From Streptomyces yangpuensis (lineage in GTDB: Bacteria > Actinomycetota > Actinomycetes > Streptomycetales > Streptomycetaceae), in contig NZ_LBMK01000002.1 in the NCBI RefSeq assembly GCF_001005295.1, positions 518,096 through 582,095 on the forward strand: a stretch of 64,000 bases of DNA. Direction: 5' to 3'. A program made the translations under genes and the position numbers. The notes below the pieces were generated by a model. That model did no database searches. It saw only the letters and a list, made by a program, of their open reading frames with translations, and was not told where the DNA came from. Shown here in pieces: positions 35,151 through 43,749 of this stretch (its first letter is position 1; each line of letters starts with the position of its first letter).

Positions 35151-35909
35151 ATGGGCAACCCCGAAGGCAACGCTCGTCGTCGGCCCGAGGAGCAGCAGCT
35201 CGGGCCGGTGCTGAGGCGGCGCAGCCAGGTGCAGGCCGGCAGTACGACGGACCAGCGGCTGCTGGACTCCGCCGGGCCCTCCGAGTGGGTGCACACCGAT
35301 CCCTGGCGGGTCCTGCGCATCCAGTCGGAGTTCATCGAGGGCTTCGGCACGCTGGCCGAGCTGCCGCCCGCGATCAGCGTGTTCGGCTCGGCCCGCACCC
35401 CGGAGGGCTCGCCCGAGTACGAGGCGGGCGTGCGGATCGGCGGCGCGCTCGTCGACGCCGGGTTCGCGGTGATCACCGGCGGCGGTCCGGGAGCGATGGA
35501 GGCGGCCAACAAGGGCGCCCGCGAGGCGGACGGGATCTCGGTCGGCCTCGGCATCGAGCTTCCCTTCGAGCAGGGGCTCAACCAGCACGTCGATCTCGGC
35601 CTGAACTTCCGGTACTTCTTCGTCCGCAAGACGATGTTCGTGAAGTACAGCCAGGGCTTCGTCGTGCTGCCCGGCGGCCTCGGCACGCTGGACGAGCTGT
35701 TCGAGGCGCTGACCCTGGTCCAGACCCAGAAGATCACCCGCTTCCCCATCGTGCTGTTCGGCACGGAGTACTGGAGCGGCCTGGTCGACTGGCTGCGGGG
35801 CACGGTGATCGCCCAGGGCAAGGCCTCGGAGAAGGACCTCTACCTCTTCCACGTCACCGACGACGTGGACGAGGCGATCGCCCTGGTGACGAAGGAAGTC
35901 GGCAAGTAG
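35151..35909 (+). CDS. LOG-family (TIGR00730-type) Rossmann-fold protein
   Basis: This 252-residue protein has the family hallmarks GGGPGAMEAANKGA and PGGLGTLDELFE. LOG proteins are phosphoribohydrolases that release cytokinin bases from nucleotides; bacterial members were often mislabelled as lysine decarboxylases. About 45 N-terminal residues form a charged extension. AGGAGGG lies 9 bases before the ATG. The neighbour order dapE-LOG-folP2 is conserved with mycobacteria (Rv1202, Rv1205, Rv1207, recalled). Confidence 0.93.
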   Translation: MGNPEGNARRRPEEQQLGPVLRRRSQVQAGSTTDQRLLDSAGPSEWVHTDPWRVLRIQSEFIEGFGTLAELPPAISVFGSARTPEGSPEYEAGVRIGGALVDAGFAVITGGGPGAMEAANKGAREADGISVGLGIELPFEQGLNQHVDLGLNFRYFFVRKTMFVKYSQGFVVLPGGLGTLDELFEALTLVQTQKITRFPIVLFGTEYWSGLVDWLRGTVIAQGKASEKDLYLFHVTDDVDEAIALVTKEVGK

Positions 35910-35917
35910 CACCACCG

Positions 35918-35945
35918 CCGCGGGCCGGCCGCGGCCGGCCCGCGG
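35918..35945. terminator. Convergent terminator between LOG gene and folP2
   Basis: Perfect 13-bp arms (35918-35930 and 35933-35945) lie between the two convergent stops. Confidence 0.8.
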
Positions 35946-35967
35946 GACCGGGCCGGCCGCCGGGGCG

Positions 35968-36828
35968 TCAGGCCAGGCCGCGGCGGGCTACTGCCGGGGG
36001 GCGGTGGCCCTGGATCGAGCGGACCATGTCCAGGATCTGCCGGGTCTCGGCAACCTCGTGGACGCGGTAGACCTGGGCGCCCAGCCAGGCCGAGACGGCC
36101 GTGGTGGCGAGGGTGCCCAGCAGCCGCTCCTTGACCGGCTTGTCGAGGGTCTCGCCGACGAAGTCCTTGTTGGACAGGGAGACCAGCACCGGCCAGCCCG
36201 TATCCGTCATCTCCGCCAGCCGCCGGGTCGCCTCCAGCGAGTGGCGGGTGTTCTTCCCGAAGTCGTGACCCGGGTCGATCATGATCGCGTCCCGCCGGAC
36301 ACCGAGGGAGACCGCACGTTCGGCGAGCCCGACCGTGACCCGCAGGATGTCCTCCATCACGTCCTCGTACGCGATCCGGTGCGGCCGGGTGCGCGGCTCG
36401 ACCTCACCGGCGTGCGTACAGACCAGGCCGACGCCGTGGCGCGCCGCGACCTCGGCGAGCCGGGGGTCCACCCCGCCCCACGCGTCGTTCAGCAGGTCCG
36501 CCCCGGCCTCGCACACGGCCTCGCCGACCTCGTGCCGCCAGGTGTCCACACTGATCACCACGTCCGGGTGGCGGCGCCGGACCTCGGCCACGAAACCGAC
36601 CGTGCGCCGCGCCTCCTCGGCCGCGTCCACGTGCTCGCCCGGGCCCGCCTTGACCCCGCCGATGTCGATGATCGCCGCGCCCTCGGCGACCGCCTGCTCC
36701 ACCCGGTCCAGCGCCGGCTCGTCGCGGAACGTCGCGCCCTGGTCGTAGAAGGAGTCCGGAGTCCGGTTCACGATGGCCATGATCACCGGCTCGTGGGTGT
36801 CGAACTCGCGCCTGCCCAGTCGCAGCAT
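35968..36828 (-). CDS. folP2: Dihydropteroate synthase homologue, FolP2 type
   Basis: This 286-residue TIM-barrel protein has MAIVNRTPDSFYDQGATF where true DHPS has a related VNVTPDSF/SDGG block, plus a GGVKAGPGE loop and DPGHDFGKN. The substitutions match mycobacterial FolP2, which has been reported to lack dihydropteroate synthase activity. Its neighbours (DivIVA-like, tag, DUF3117) also match the mycobacterial folP2 locus. A folate role should therefore not be assumed. ATG at 36828. Confidence 0.9.
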   Translation of the reverse strand: MLRLGRREFDTHEPVIMAIVNRTPDSFYDQGATFRDEPALDRVEQAVAEGAAIIDIGGVKAGPGEHVDAAEEARRTVGFVAEVRRRHPDVVISVDTWRHEVGEAVCEAGADLLNDAWGGVDPRLAEVAARHGVGLVCTHAGEVEPRTRPHRIAYEDVMEDILRVTVGLAERAVSLGVRRDAIMIDPGHDFGKNTRHSLEATRRLAEMTDTGWPVLVSLSNKDFVGETLDKPVKERLLGTLATTAVSAWLGAQVYRVHEVAETRQILDMVRSIQGHRPPAVARRGLA

Positions 36829-36910
36829 CCTGCTCTTTCCTCCTTCGGCGGCCCTCGCGCCTCGCCTGCGACCTTAACCTGGTGGCCGGAGTCTCTCAGG
36901 GGAGTTGATC

Positions 36911-37246
36911 GTGTTCTTCTTCTTGATGATCGCGCTGGTCGTGGTCGTGGCAGCGGTCACTCTCGCGGTGATCGGCGGCGGCTCGGAGGCCGTCCTGCCG
37001 GAGGCGGAGCCGGACCGGGTGGCGGACGGGCTGCCGGAGAGCCGGCCCGTGGTGCGGGAGGACATCGACGCGCTGCGGCTGCCGGTCGCGCCGCGCGGCT
37101 ACCGGATGGCCGAGGTGGACGACGTACTGGAGCGGCTCGCCGCGGAGCTCGCCGAGCGGGACGCGCGGATCGCACAGCTGACGGCCTCCGCGGACGCGTC
37201 CGGCCCGGTCGGCCGGGTCGACCTCAGCAAGGGCGGTGACCGGTGA
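36911..37246 (+). CDS. DivIVA-like membrane protein (Rv1209-like)
   Basis: This 111-residue protein has one N-terminal transmembrane helix (residues 3-21), an acidic linker and a short DivIVA-type motif, GYRMAEVDDVLERLAAEL, continuing into a coiled coil. The GTG at 36911 is chosen because GGGGAG lies 6 bases upstream; a TTG at 36905 would sit inside that site. It overlaps the glycosylase gene by 4 bases (GTGA). It may act at curved membranes or septa, by family analogy. Confidence 0.85.
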   Translation: MFFFLMIALVVVVAAVTLAVIGGGSEAVLPEAEPDRVADGLPESRPVVREDIDALRLPVAPRGYRMAEVDDVLERLAAELAERDARIAQLTASADASGPVGRVDLSKGGDR

Positions 37247-37830
37247 GCGGAGCGGTCGCGGGCCCCGACGGGCTGCTGCGCTGCCCGTGGGCGCTGTCCA
37301 CGGGCGCCACCGGCGAGTACATCGCCTACCACGACGGCGAATGGGGCCGTCCGGTCCACGGCGACGACGCCCTGTACGAGCGGCTGTGCCTGGAGGCCTT
37401 CCAGTCGGGGCTGTCCTGGCTGACGATCCTGCGCCGCCGCGAGGGCTTCCGCAAAGCCTTCTCCGACTTCTCCATCGCCGCGGTCGCGGAGTTCGGCGCG
37501 GCCGACGCGGAGCGGCTGCTGGCCGACGAGGGGATCATCCGCAACCGGGCCAAGATCGAGGCGACCCTGGCCAACGCGAAGGTCCTCGCGGGCTGGGAGG
37601 CCGGCGAGCTGGACGCCCTGATCTGGTCCCACGCCCCCGAGGAGCCCGGCCCCGCCCCGCTCACGGTCACCGAGGTCCCGGCGGTCACCGCGCAGTCCAC
37701 GGCCCTCGCCAAGGCCCTCAAGAAGGCCGGCATCCGCTTCGTCGGCCCGACGACCGCCTACGCCCTGATGCAGGCGTGCGGGCTGGTCAACGACCACCTG
37801 GCCGCCTGCGCGCTGCGCGACCCGGCCTGA
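37243..37830 (+). CDS. tag: DNA-3-methyladenine glycosylase I
   Basis: This 195-residue base-excision repair enzyme removes 3-methyladenine. The N-terminal CPW, the central YHDGEWGRP and the family's zinc-binding Cys/His residues are visible, and the helix-hairpin-helix-like core (AFQSGLSWLTILRRREGFRKAF) is well conserved. The GTG start overlaps the previous stop. This is the equivalent of tagA (Rv1210) in the same conserved neighbourhood. Confidence 0.95.
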   Translation: MSGAVAGPDGLLRCPWALSTGATGEYIAYHDGEWGRPVHGDDALYERLCLEAFQSGLSWLTILRRREGFRKAFSDFSIAAVAEFGAADAERLLADEGIIRNRAKIEATLANAKVLAGWEAGELDALIWSHAPEEPGPAPLTVTEVPAVTAQSTALAKALKKAGIRFVGPTTAYALMQACGLVNDHLAACALRDPA

Positions 37831-37835
37831 ACCGG

Positions 37836-37853
37836 GCCGCGCGGCCGCGCGGC
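37836..37853. terminator. Short convergent hairpin
   Basis: GCCGCGCG and CGCGCGGC arms with a 2-base formal loop lie between the convergent glycosylase and enoyl-CoA hydratase stops. Short but perfectly paired. Confidence 0.45.
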
Positions 37854-38657
37854 TCAGCGGCCGAGGTACTTCGGGGGCTGCTTGGCGAGGAAGGCCTGGA
37901 CGGCGATGGCGTGGTCCTCGGAGGCCCCTGCACGGGTCTGCAGGACGTCCTCGCGGACCAGGGAGTCCGCGAGGGTGTGGGAGGCCCCGTACGCCAGGGA
38001 CTCCTTCACGGCGGCGTAGGCGACCGTCGGGCCCTCCGCCAGTGCGCGGGCCACGGCCTCGGCCTCGGCGTGCAGGGAGTCCGAGGGCACCAGGCGGTTG
38101 ACGATGCCGAGCTCGTACGCCTCCTGCGCCTTGATCGAACGCGGGAAGAGCAGCAGGTCGGAGGCGCGGGAGGCGCCGATCAGGCGGGGCAGGGTCCACG
38201 AGACCCCGGAGTCGGCGGTCAGGGCCACGCCGGCGAACGAGGTGTTGAAGGAGGCGGTGTCGGCGACGACCCGGAAGTCGGCCGCCAGGGCGAAACCGAA
38301 GCCGGCCCCCGCCGCGACGCCGTTGACGCCGGCCACCACGGGCTTCGGCATCTCGGTGAGCGTCCGCACGATCGGGTTGTAGTGCTCCTTGACCGTGTTC
38401 ATGGTCAGCGAGGAGCCGGTCTCCCGGTCCGAGACGAGATTCCCGATGTGCTCCTTGAGGTCCTGGCCGACGCAGAAGGCCCGGTTGCCCGCGGCGGTCA
38501 GCAGGACCGCACGTACGGCGGTGTCCTCGGCCGCCGCCTGCGCCGCGTCGCGCAGGGCGACCTTGGCCTCGGTGTTCATCGCGTTCATCGCGTCGGGACG
38601 GTTGATCGTGATGGTCGCGAGTCCGTCGGTCACTTCGTAGAGCACACTGTCGGCCAT
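37854..38657 (-). CDS. Enoyl-CoA hydratase/isomerase family protein
   Basis: This 267-residue crotonase-fold protein has oxyanion-hole motifs NRAFCVGQDL and NGVAAGAGFGFALAADFR. An acidic residue sits near the usual catalytic position after VALTADSG. It probably hydrates or isomerises a fatty or aromatic acyl-CoA, but the substrate is unknown. The start at 38657 (MADSV) follows GGGGGA; a longer in-frame version beginning at 38714 has no ribosome site. A 20-bp palindrome lies 34 bases upstream. Confidence 0.92.
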   Translation of the reverse strand: MADSVLYEVTDGLATITINRPDAMNAMNTEAKVALRDAAQAAAEDTAVRAVLLTAAGNRAFCVGQDLKEHIGNLVSDRETGSSLTMNTVKEHYNPIVRTLTEMPKPVVAGVNGVAAGAGFGFALAADFRVVADTASFNTSFAGVALTADSGVSWTLPRLIGASRASDLLLFPRSIKAQEAYELGIVNRLVPSDSLHAEAEAVARALAEGPTVAYAAVKESLAYGASHTLADSLVREDVLQTRAGASEDHAIAVQAFLAKQPPKYLGR

Positions 38658-38690
38658 GGCGGGGGGTCCCCCTTCGTCGCGGGCTTGGCT

Positions 38691-38710
38691 ACCGGCCGGT
38701 ACCGGCCGGT
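38691..38710. promoter_or_regulatory. 20-bp palindrome, two ACCGGCCGGT units in tandem
   Basis: Both the 10-bp unit and the joined 20-bp sequence are perfect palindromes. The site lies immediately upstream of the enoyl-CoA hydratase gene and looks like an operator for a dimeric repressor such as a TetR-family protein. The remainder of 38711-38991 is non-coding and holds the DUF3117 promoter (GATAAT at 38895-38900). Confidence 0.5.
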
Positions 38711-38991
38711 GCAAGGGTCAGCATGGCGGACCGGACCCGACGCGCACATGTGATGTGCGTCAAACGAACCCGGAGCCGTTTCCCCGGGTGCGGCGGCGAA
38801 GTATCGCAGGCGGATCCCCGAAATGAGTGGTTTTGGCCGAGCGCGTTGCGCAAGCGTTCCCGGGTGATGTTGGTCATCGGGTCCTGACATGCGGGATAAT
38901 GGCTGGGAAGCAATGTGTTCGATGCCGGGTATTAGGCGCCTGAACGGGGCCGTCGGCTGACGATGAGCTGGTTTCAGGAAGGGGAACGAGC

Positions 38992-39159
38992 ATGGCGGCC
39001 ATGAAGCCGCGGACGGGCGACGGCCCGCTCGAGGTCACCAAGGAGGGGCGGGGCATCGTCATGCGCGTACCGCTCGAGGGCGGCGGTCGGCTTGTCGTCG
39101 AGCTGACCCCCGATGAGGCGGACGCCCTGGGTGACGCCCTGAAGAAGGTCGTCGGCTGA
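38992..39159 (+). CDS. DUF3117 small protein (Rv1211-like)
   Basis: This 55-residue protein (begins MAAMKPRTGDGPLEVTKEG) is highly conserved in actinobacteria and of unknown function. AGGAAGGGG lies about 7 bases upstream of the ATG, and a GATAAT at 38895 may be the -10 box. The C-terminus carries ELTPDEADALGDALKKVVG, an amphipathic helix. It belongs to the conserved folP2-DivIVA-tag neighbourhood. Confidence 0.92.
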   Translation: MAAMKPRTGDGPLEVTKEGRGIVMRVPLEGGGRLVVELTPDEADALGDALKKVVG

Positions 39160-39200
39160 CCCGCTGACAGCACTTCCACCTTCTGCTTTCGCATTCTCTG

Positions 39201-39235
39201 CGCTGCCCCGACCGCGATCAGCGGCCGGGGCAGCG
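39201..39235 (+). terminator. Terminator after DUF3117 gene
   Basis: A 10-bp outer stem CGCTGCCCCG/CGGGGCAGCG (39201-39210 and 39226-39235) with an inner CCGC/GCGG pair, 41 bases past the stop. Confidence 0.8.
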
Positions 39236-39304
39236 TTGTGTCGTGTCCCAGGGCCGTGTCGTGTCCCAGGAACCCCTGTCCCCACCATCCCGGCGGAGCC
39301 GCAC

Positions 39305-39922
39305 GTGACCTTCTCCCCGCCCGCGCCGCCGGCCTTCGCCGACTGCACCCCCCGCCAGAAGGCGGCCCGCGTCCTGTCCGACGTGCTGGCGCCGGCGAAC
39401 CTGGTGGTCGCCCTGCTGCTGGTCGTCGGAGGGCACAGCACCGGGTCGTGGACGGGGCTCGGCTGGGGCCTGCTCGCCGCCCTGTTCTGCGGTGTCGTCC
39501 CGATCGGCATCATCACCGCCGGGGTGCGCCGGGGCGCACTGACCGACCAGCACATACGGGTCCGGCGCCAGCGGGTCCTCCCGATGGCCCTGAGCCTGGT
39601 GTCCGTTCTCGCCGGGGTCGCCCTCCTGCGCGTCCTGGGCGCCCCGGCGGCGGTCTTCGCGCTCGTCGTGGCGATGCTCGTCGGCCTGGTCTCGTCCCTG
39701 CTGGTGACGGTGGTCTGGCAGATATCCATCCACATGTCGGTGGCCGGTGGCACCGTGATGATCCTGCTGCTCGTCTTCGGCCCGGTCGTGCTCCCGGCGG
39801 CCGCGGTGGCCGCCGCCGTCGGCTGGTCCCGTCTGGAGCTGCGGGCCCACACGCCGGCCCAGCTGCTCGCCGGCACCGCGCTCGGCGGTACGGCGGCCCT
39901 CACCTTCGCGCTCCTGAGCTGA
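39305..39922 (+). CDS. PAP2-like polytopic membrane protein
   Basis: This is a 205-residue protein if it starts at the GTG at 39305; a longer version from 39236 adds a Pro-rich tail lacking a good ribosome site. About six hydrophobic helices are seen. The C-terminal SRLELRAHTPAQLLAG resembles the last motif of PAP2 phosphatases (SR...HxPxDVLAG), while the earlier KxxxxxxRP and PSGH motifs are not clear. A phosphatase role is uncertain. Confidence 0.78.
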   Translation: MTFSPPAPPAFADCTPRQKAARVLSDVLAPANLVVALLLVVGGHSTGSWTGLGWGLLAALFCGVVPIGIITAGVRRGALTDQHIRVRRQRVLPMALSLVSVLAGVALLRVLGAPAAVFALVVAMLVGLVSSLLVTVVWQISIHMSVAGGTVMILLLVFGPVVLPAAAVAAAVGWSRLELRAHTPAQLLAGTALGGTAALTFALLS

Positions 39923-39960
39923 CCCGGCCCCGCCCGGCCCCGCCCCGGACCGCTACGGGG

Positions 39961-40623
39961 TCAGCGGCGCACGGCGCACAGCAGCCCGTCGCCCACGGGG
40001 AGCAGCGCGGCCTCCAGCGCCGGGCTCTCCCGGACGCTGCGCAGCAGCTCGCGGACGCGGAGCACCTCCACCGGCTGGGCCGCGGAGTCGACCGTACGGC
40101 CGTCGGAGAAGACCCCCTCGAAGCACACCAGCCCCCCGGGGCGCAGCAGGCGCAACGATTCAGCGAGGTAGTCGAGGGACTCGGTCGGGTCCCCGTCGCA
40201 GAAGACGAGGTCGTACCCGCCGTCGGCGAGGCGGGGCAGGACGTCGAGGGCGCGGCCGGGGATGAAGCGGGCGCGGTTGCCCGCGAACCCGGCGGCGCGG
40301 AAGGCCTGGCGGGCGAAGGCCTGCCGGTCGGCCTCGGGATCGACCGTGGTCAGCACCCCGTCCGGGCGCATCCCGTGCAGGAGGTGGATGCCGGAGACGC
40401 CGGTCCCGGTGCCGATCTCGGCGACCGCCTTGGCGTCCGCGGTCGCGGCCAGCAGGCGCAGCGCGGCGCCGGTCCCGGGGGAGACGGAGCGCAGGCCCGC
40501 TTCCCTGGACCGGTCGCGGGCCCATCGCAGAGCGTCGTCCTCGGCGACAAACGCGTCGGCGAACGCCCAGCTCGTCTGCCGGTTGCCGGTAATGACCCTC
40601 TCCTGTCCCCATAGTTGGCGCAA
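39961..40623 (-). CDS. SAM-dependent O-methyltransferase (Rv1220c-like)
   Basis: This 220-residue methyltransferase-3 family protein has a SAM motif, AVAEIGTGTGVSG, and a later motif, LVFCDGDP. The start is uncertain: the frame is open to a TTG at 40623, but the best Shine-Dalgarno (AGGAGAGG) lies inside it, upstream of an ATT codon at VITGNRQ. Homologues begin near ITGNRQTSWAFAD. The gene is divergent from the ECF sigma factor, as in mycobacteria (Rv1220c/sigE, recalled). The acceptor substrate is unknown. Confidence 0.88.
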   Translation of the reverse strand: MRQLWGQERVITGNRQTSWAFADAFVAEDDALRWARDRSREAGLRSVSPGTGAALRLLAATADAKAVAEIGTGTGVSGIHLLHGMRPDGVLTTVDPEADRQAFARQAFRAAGFAGNRARFIPGRALDVLPRLADGGYDLVFCDGDPTESLDYLAESLRLLRPGGLVCFEGVFSDGRTVDSAAQPVEVLRVRELLRSVRESPALEAALLPVGDGLLCAVRR

Positions 40624-40800
40624 CGGTGACTGTATCCGTTGACGTCGGGAACCCGCAGATGGGACCGGGCGTTGTGAGGGGTGGAGGCGGGACGAGAAGG
40701 ACGGCGCCGGGCAGATCGGCGGCGGGGACCGCCCCAGGGCCTAAGGCTTGCGTAAAGATACTGCAAAAACCCTTATCCGGAGCTGACAGAGGGGGTGGCT

Positions 40801-41580
40801 ATGGTAGGGACTCCACTGGACACCACCAGAGCCGACAGGGGAGGTGCGGCTGCGCCTGTGGATCGTCGGGGCGTGTTCAGACGCCTCTTCCGGTCGGCGG
40901 GTGAGCCGAAATCCGTGACCTACACTGCTGACCGCTTCCACACCGCAGACACCGCAACCACCGCGACCTTTGCCGCAGATGCGGGATCGCAGGCGTGGAC
41001 CCCTCCCTCGTGGGAGGAGATCGTCAGCACGCACAGCGCGCGGGTCTACCGCCTTGCCTACCGTCTGACGGGCAACCAGCACGACGCCGAGGACCTGACC
41101 CAGGAGGTCTTCGTCCGCGTCTTCCGCTCGCTGTCCACCTACACGCCCGGCACGTTCGAGGGCTGGCTGCACCGCATCACCACGAACCTGTTCCTGGACA
41201 TGGTGCGCCGCAAGCAGCGGATCCGCTTCGACGCGCTCGCCGACGACGCCGCCGAGCGGCTGCCGAGCCGTGAGCCGTCCCCCCAGCAGGTCCTCCACGA
41301 CACGCACTTCGACGCGGACGTCCAGCAGGCGCTGGACACCCTCGCCCCCGAGTTCCGCGCGGCCGTGGTGCTGTGCGACATCGAGGGCCTGTCCTACGAG
41401 GAGATCGCCGCGACGCTGGGCGTGAAGCTCGGCACCGTGCGCAGCCGTATCCACCGGGGCCGTTCGCACCTGCGCAAGGCGCTCAAGCACCGGTCCCCCG
41501 CGGCCCGGGCCGAGCAGCGCGCGCTGGCGGGTGTGGCGACGGGCGCGCCGGTCGCCGGGAGAGAGGGCGGAGCCGAGTGA
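40801..41580 (+). CDS. ECF RNA polymerase sigma factor (mycobacterial SigE-like)
   Basis: This 259-residue sigma-70 family group IV factor has region 2 (residues about 70-140, [21 protein letters not shown]) and region 4 (about 190-240, [23 protein letters not shown]). A disordered N-terminal extension of some 65 residues precedes them. The start is the ATG at 40801 with AGAGGGGG upstream; a GTG at 40795 overlaps that ribosome site. It is coupled to a zinc anti-sigma factor (GTGA overlap) and followed by HtrA and TatB, matching mycobacterial sigE-rseA-htrA-tatB. It is not the same as S. coelicolor SigE of the CseBC system. Confidence 0.93.
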   Translation: MVGTPLDTTRADRGGAAAPVDRRGVFRRLFRSAGEPKSVTYTADRFHTADTATTATFAADAGSQAWTPPSWEEIVSTHSARVYRLAYRLTGNQHDAEDLTQEVFVRVFRSLSTYTPGTFEGWLHRITTNLFLDMVRRKQRIRFDALADDAAERLPSREPSPQQVLHDTHFDADVQQALDTLAPEFRAAVVLCDIEGLSYEEIAATLGVKLGTVRSRIHRGRSHLRKALKHRSPAARAEQRALAGVATGAPVAGREGGAE

Positions 41581-42239
41581 CCGCAGCCAGTTCTTCTCCT
41601 GCCGAACAGCACCTGGGCGACCGGCTCGCCGCCCTGGTGGACGGGGAGCTGAAGCACGAGGCGCGCGAGCGCGTCCTGGCCCACCTGGCGACCTGCGCCA
41701 AGTGCAAGGCCGAGGCCGATGCCCAGCGCCGTCTGAAGACCATGTTCGTGGAGAGCGCGCCACCACCGCTGTCCGCGGGCCTGCTGGCGCGTCTCCAGGG
41801 CCTCCCTGCGGGCGGCCTCGACGGACCGGCCGGCCCCATGGGTCCACCGGGGCCGGGAGCCGCCGAGCCCGACCCCTTCGGGGCCTTCGCGTACGGGCTG
41901 CCCGTGGCCGCCGCCCGGCCGCAGGAGGGCTTCCGCATCCACGAGGTGGGCCGTCCGCGCCGCCGGTTCGCCTTCGTCGCCGCGGGAGCGGTGTCGCTGG
42001 CGGCCCTCGCGCTGGGCGGCACGCTGCCGCTGGAGGCCACGGAGCCGAACGGCCGGGGTGATTCCCCGGCGCCCGCCTCCAGACCCGGCCCCGCCCTGCC
42101 CGTGTCCGATGCGGCGGTGCGCGACCGGCTGCCCACTCCCGCCGCCGTACCGTCCCTCCTGACGGCCGTGGCGAGCCCGCCGGCGCCGCTGCAGCCGTCC
42201 CCGTCGGCCTCGGCCCGTCCGGTCTCCCTGCTGCGCTGA
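41577..42239 (+). CDS. Zinc-binding anti-sigma factor (RseA-like)
   Basis: This 220-residue protein has a ZAS domain at residues 10-50 with the HLATCAKCK motif (HxxxCxxC) expected to bind zinc and hold the sigma factor. A transmembrane helix near residues 127-143 follows an Arg-rich stretch, leaving a Pro-rich extracytoplasmic tail. The GTG start overlaps the sigma stop. Release probably follows oxidation of the zinc site or proteolysis under envelope stress, by analogy with RseA. Confidence 0.92.
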   Translation: MTAASSSPAEQHLGDRLAALVDGELKHEARERVLAHLATCAKCKAEADAQRRLKTMFVESAPPPLSAGLLARLQGLPAGGLDGPAGPMGPPGPGAAEPDPFGAFAYGLPVAAARPQEGFRIHEVGRPRRRFAFVAAGAVSLAALALGGTLPLEATEPNGRGDSPAPASRPGPALPVSDAAVRDRLPTPAAVPSLLTAVASPPAPLQPSPSASARPVSLLR

Positions 42240-42293
42240 TGCGGGACCTGGTTGAATCGGCCGGACATGCGCACAGGTACGCGGGGAGTTCCC

Positions 42294-43631
42294 ATGTCCG
42301 ACAGCCAGCAGACCGACCCGGCTCCGCAGTGGTGGAGCCGGCCCGAGGGCACGGCCGACAGCCGGCGTGACGCGGTCCCGGCCCCGCGGCCCGAGGCCGG
42401 CGAGTGCGGGGACGGGGACGAGGGGAGCGGGTCCGCCGGGCAGGCGGCCGGCGCTCCCGGTCCGCCGGCCGGCGCGGTCCGCTACGACCCGTGGGGTGCG
42501 CAGCCCCTCCAGGTCGTGGACCGGGGCCGGGACCGCCCCGGGTTCCGGCTGTGGCAGGTGGCGGCCCTCGCCGCCGCCACGGCCCTGTTCGCCGGCGGGA
42601 TCGGCGGCTATGTGGGCGTGCTCGCCGAGCGGCAGAGCGGCACCCGGCTGGAGCTGCCGCAGGCGGCCGTCGCGGACAAGGGCCGGGCACCCGACAGCGT
42701 GGCCGGGATCGCGGCGACCGCACTGCCCGGGGTGGTCACCCTGCACGTGCGGGGCGCGAAGAGCAGCGGCACGGGCACCGGCTTCGTGCTGGACCCCCAG
42801 GGACACATCCTGACCAACAACCACGTGGTCGCCGACGCGAAGGAGATAGCGGTCACCTTCAGCTCCGGCGAGAGCGTCACCGCCGAGCTGGTCGGCCGGG
42901 ACTCCGGCTACGACCTGGCCGTGGTCAAGGTCAGCGGGGTGCGCGGGCTGCGGCCGCTCAGCCTGGGCAACTCCGAGAACGTGCAGGTCGGCGACCCGGT
43001 CGTGGCCATCGGCGCACCCTTCGACCTCTCCAACACCGTCACCGCCGGCATCATCAGCGCCACCGGCAGGCCGGTCACCGCGGGCGGAGACAAGGGCGAC
43101 GGCAGTGACATCAGCTACGTCGACGCGCTGCAGACCGACGCCCCCATCAACCCCGGGAACTCCGGCGGCCCCCTCCTGGACGCCAGGGCGCACGTGGTCG
43201 GCATCAACAGCGCGATCCGCGGCGCCGACAAGGACGATCCCACCCGGCAGGGCGGCTCCATCGGCCTGGGCTTCGCCATCCCCATCAACCAGGGCAAGCG
43301 CGTCGCCGAGGAACTCATCGCCACGGGCCACGCCACGCACCCCGTCATCGGGGTCACCCTCGACATGGACTACACCGGGGACGGAGCCCGGGTGGGGGAC
43401 AAGGGGGAGGACGGCAAGCCGTCCGTGACCGCCGGCGGACCGGGCGCGCGCGCCGGGATCAGGCCCGGTGACGTGATCACCAAGGTGGACGGACAGCGGG
43501 TCCGCGGCGGCGACGAGCTGATCGTCAAGATCCGGGCCCACCGCCCGGGCGATCCGCTCACCCTCACCGTGCTGCGCGACGGCCGGGAACGCACCCTGGA
43601 CGTTGTCCTCGGGTCGGCGAACGGTTCATGA
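42294..43631 (+). CDS. htrA: HtrA/DegP-type membrane serine protease
   Basis: This 445-residue protein has an N-terminal disordered cytoplasmic segment, one transmembrane helix (about 83-105), a trypsin-like domain with catalytic triad His177 (TNNHVVA), Asp207 (GYDLAVV) and Ser290 (GNSGGPL), and a C-terminal PDZ domain. It degrades or chaperones misfolded exported proteins and may cleave the neighbouring anti-sigma factor. The ATG at 42294 follows GGGGAG by 6 bases. It is third in the sigma-anti-sigma-protease series. Confidence 0.95.
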   Translation: MSDSQQTDPAPQWWSRPEGTADSRRDAVPAPRPEAGECGDGDEGSGSAGQAAGAPGPPAGAVRYDPWGAQPLQVVDRGRDRPGFRLWQVAALAAATALFAGGIGGYVGVLAERQSGTRLELPQAAVADKGRAPDSVAGIAATALPGVVTLHVRGAKSSGTGTGFVLDPQGHILTNNHVVADAKEIAVTFSSGESVTAELVGRDSGYDLAVVKVSGVRGLRPLSLGNSENVQVGDPVVAIGAPFDLSNTVTAGIISATGRPVTAGGDKGDGSDISYVDALQTDAPINPGNSGGPLLDARAHVVGINSAIRGADKDDPTRQGGSIGLGFAIPINQGKRVAEELIATGHATHPVIGVTLDMDYTGDGARVGDKGEDGKPSVTAGGPGARAGIRPGDVITKVDGQRVRGGDELIVKIRAHRPGDPLTLTVLRDGRERTLDVVLGSANGS

Positions 43632-43640
43632 TCATGGGAT

Positions 43641-43663
43641 GGCCGGGGGATGAAACCCCGGCC
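43641..43663 (+). terminator. Hairpin after htrA
   Basis: An 8-bp stem GGCCGGGG/CCCCGGCC with a 7-base loop, 9 bases past the stop, may separate htrA from tatB. Confidence 0.55.
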
Positions 43664-43749
43664 GGCCCGGTCCGCGTGTAGGGGCCCGCGGGCAAGGCCG
43701 GGTACCGTGTGGTGGGGCCCGAAGTGACAGAGAGCCGAGGAGCGGCAAG

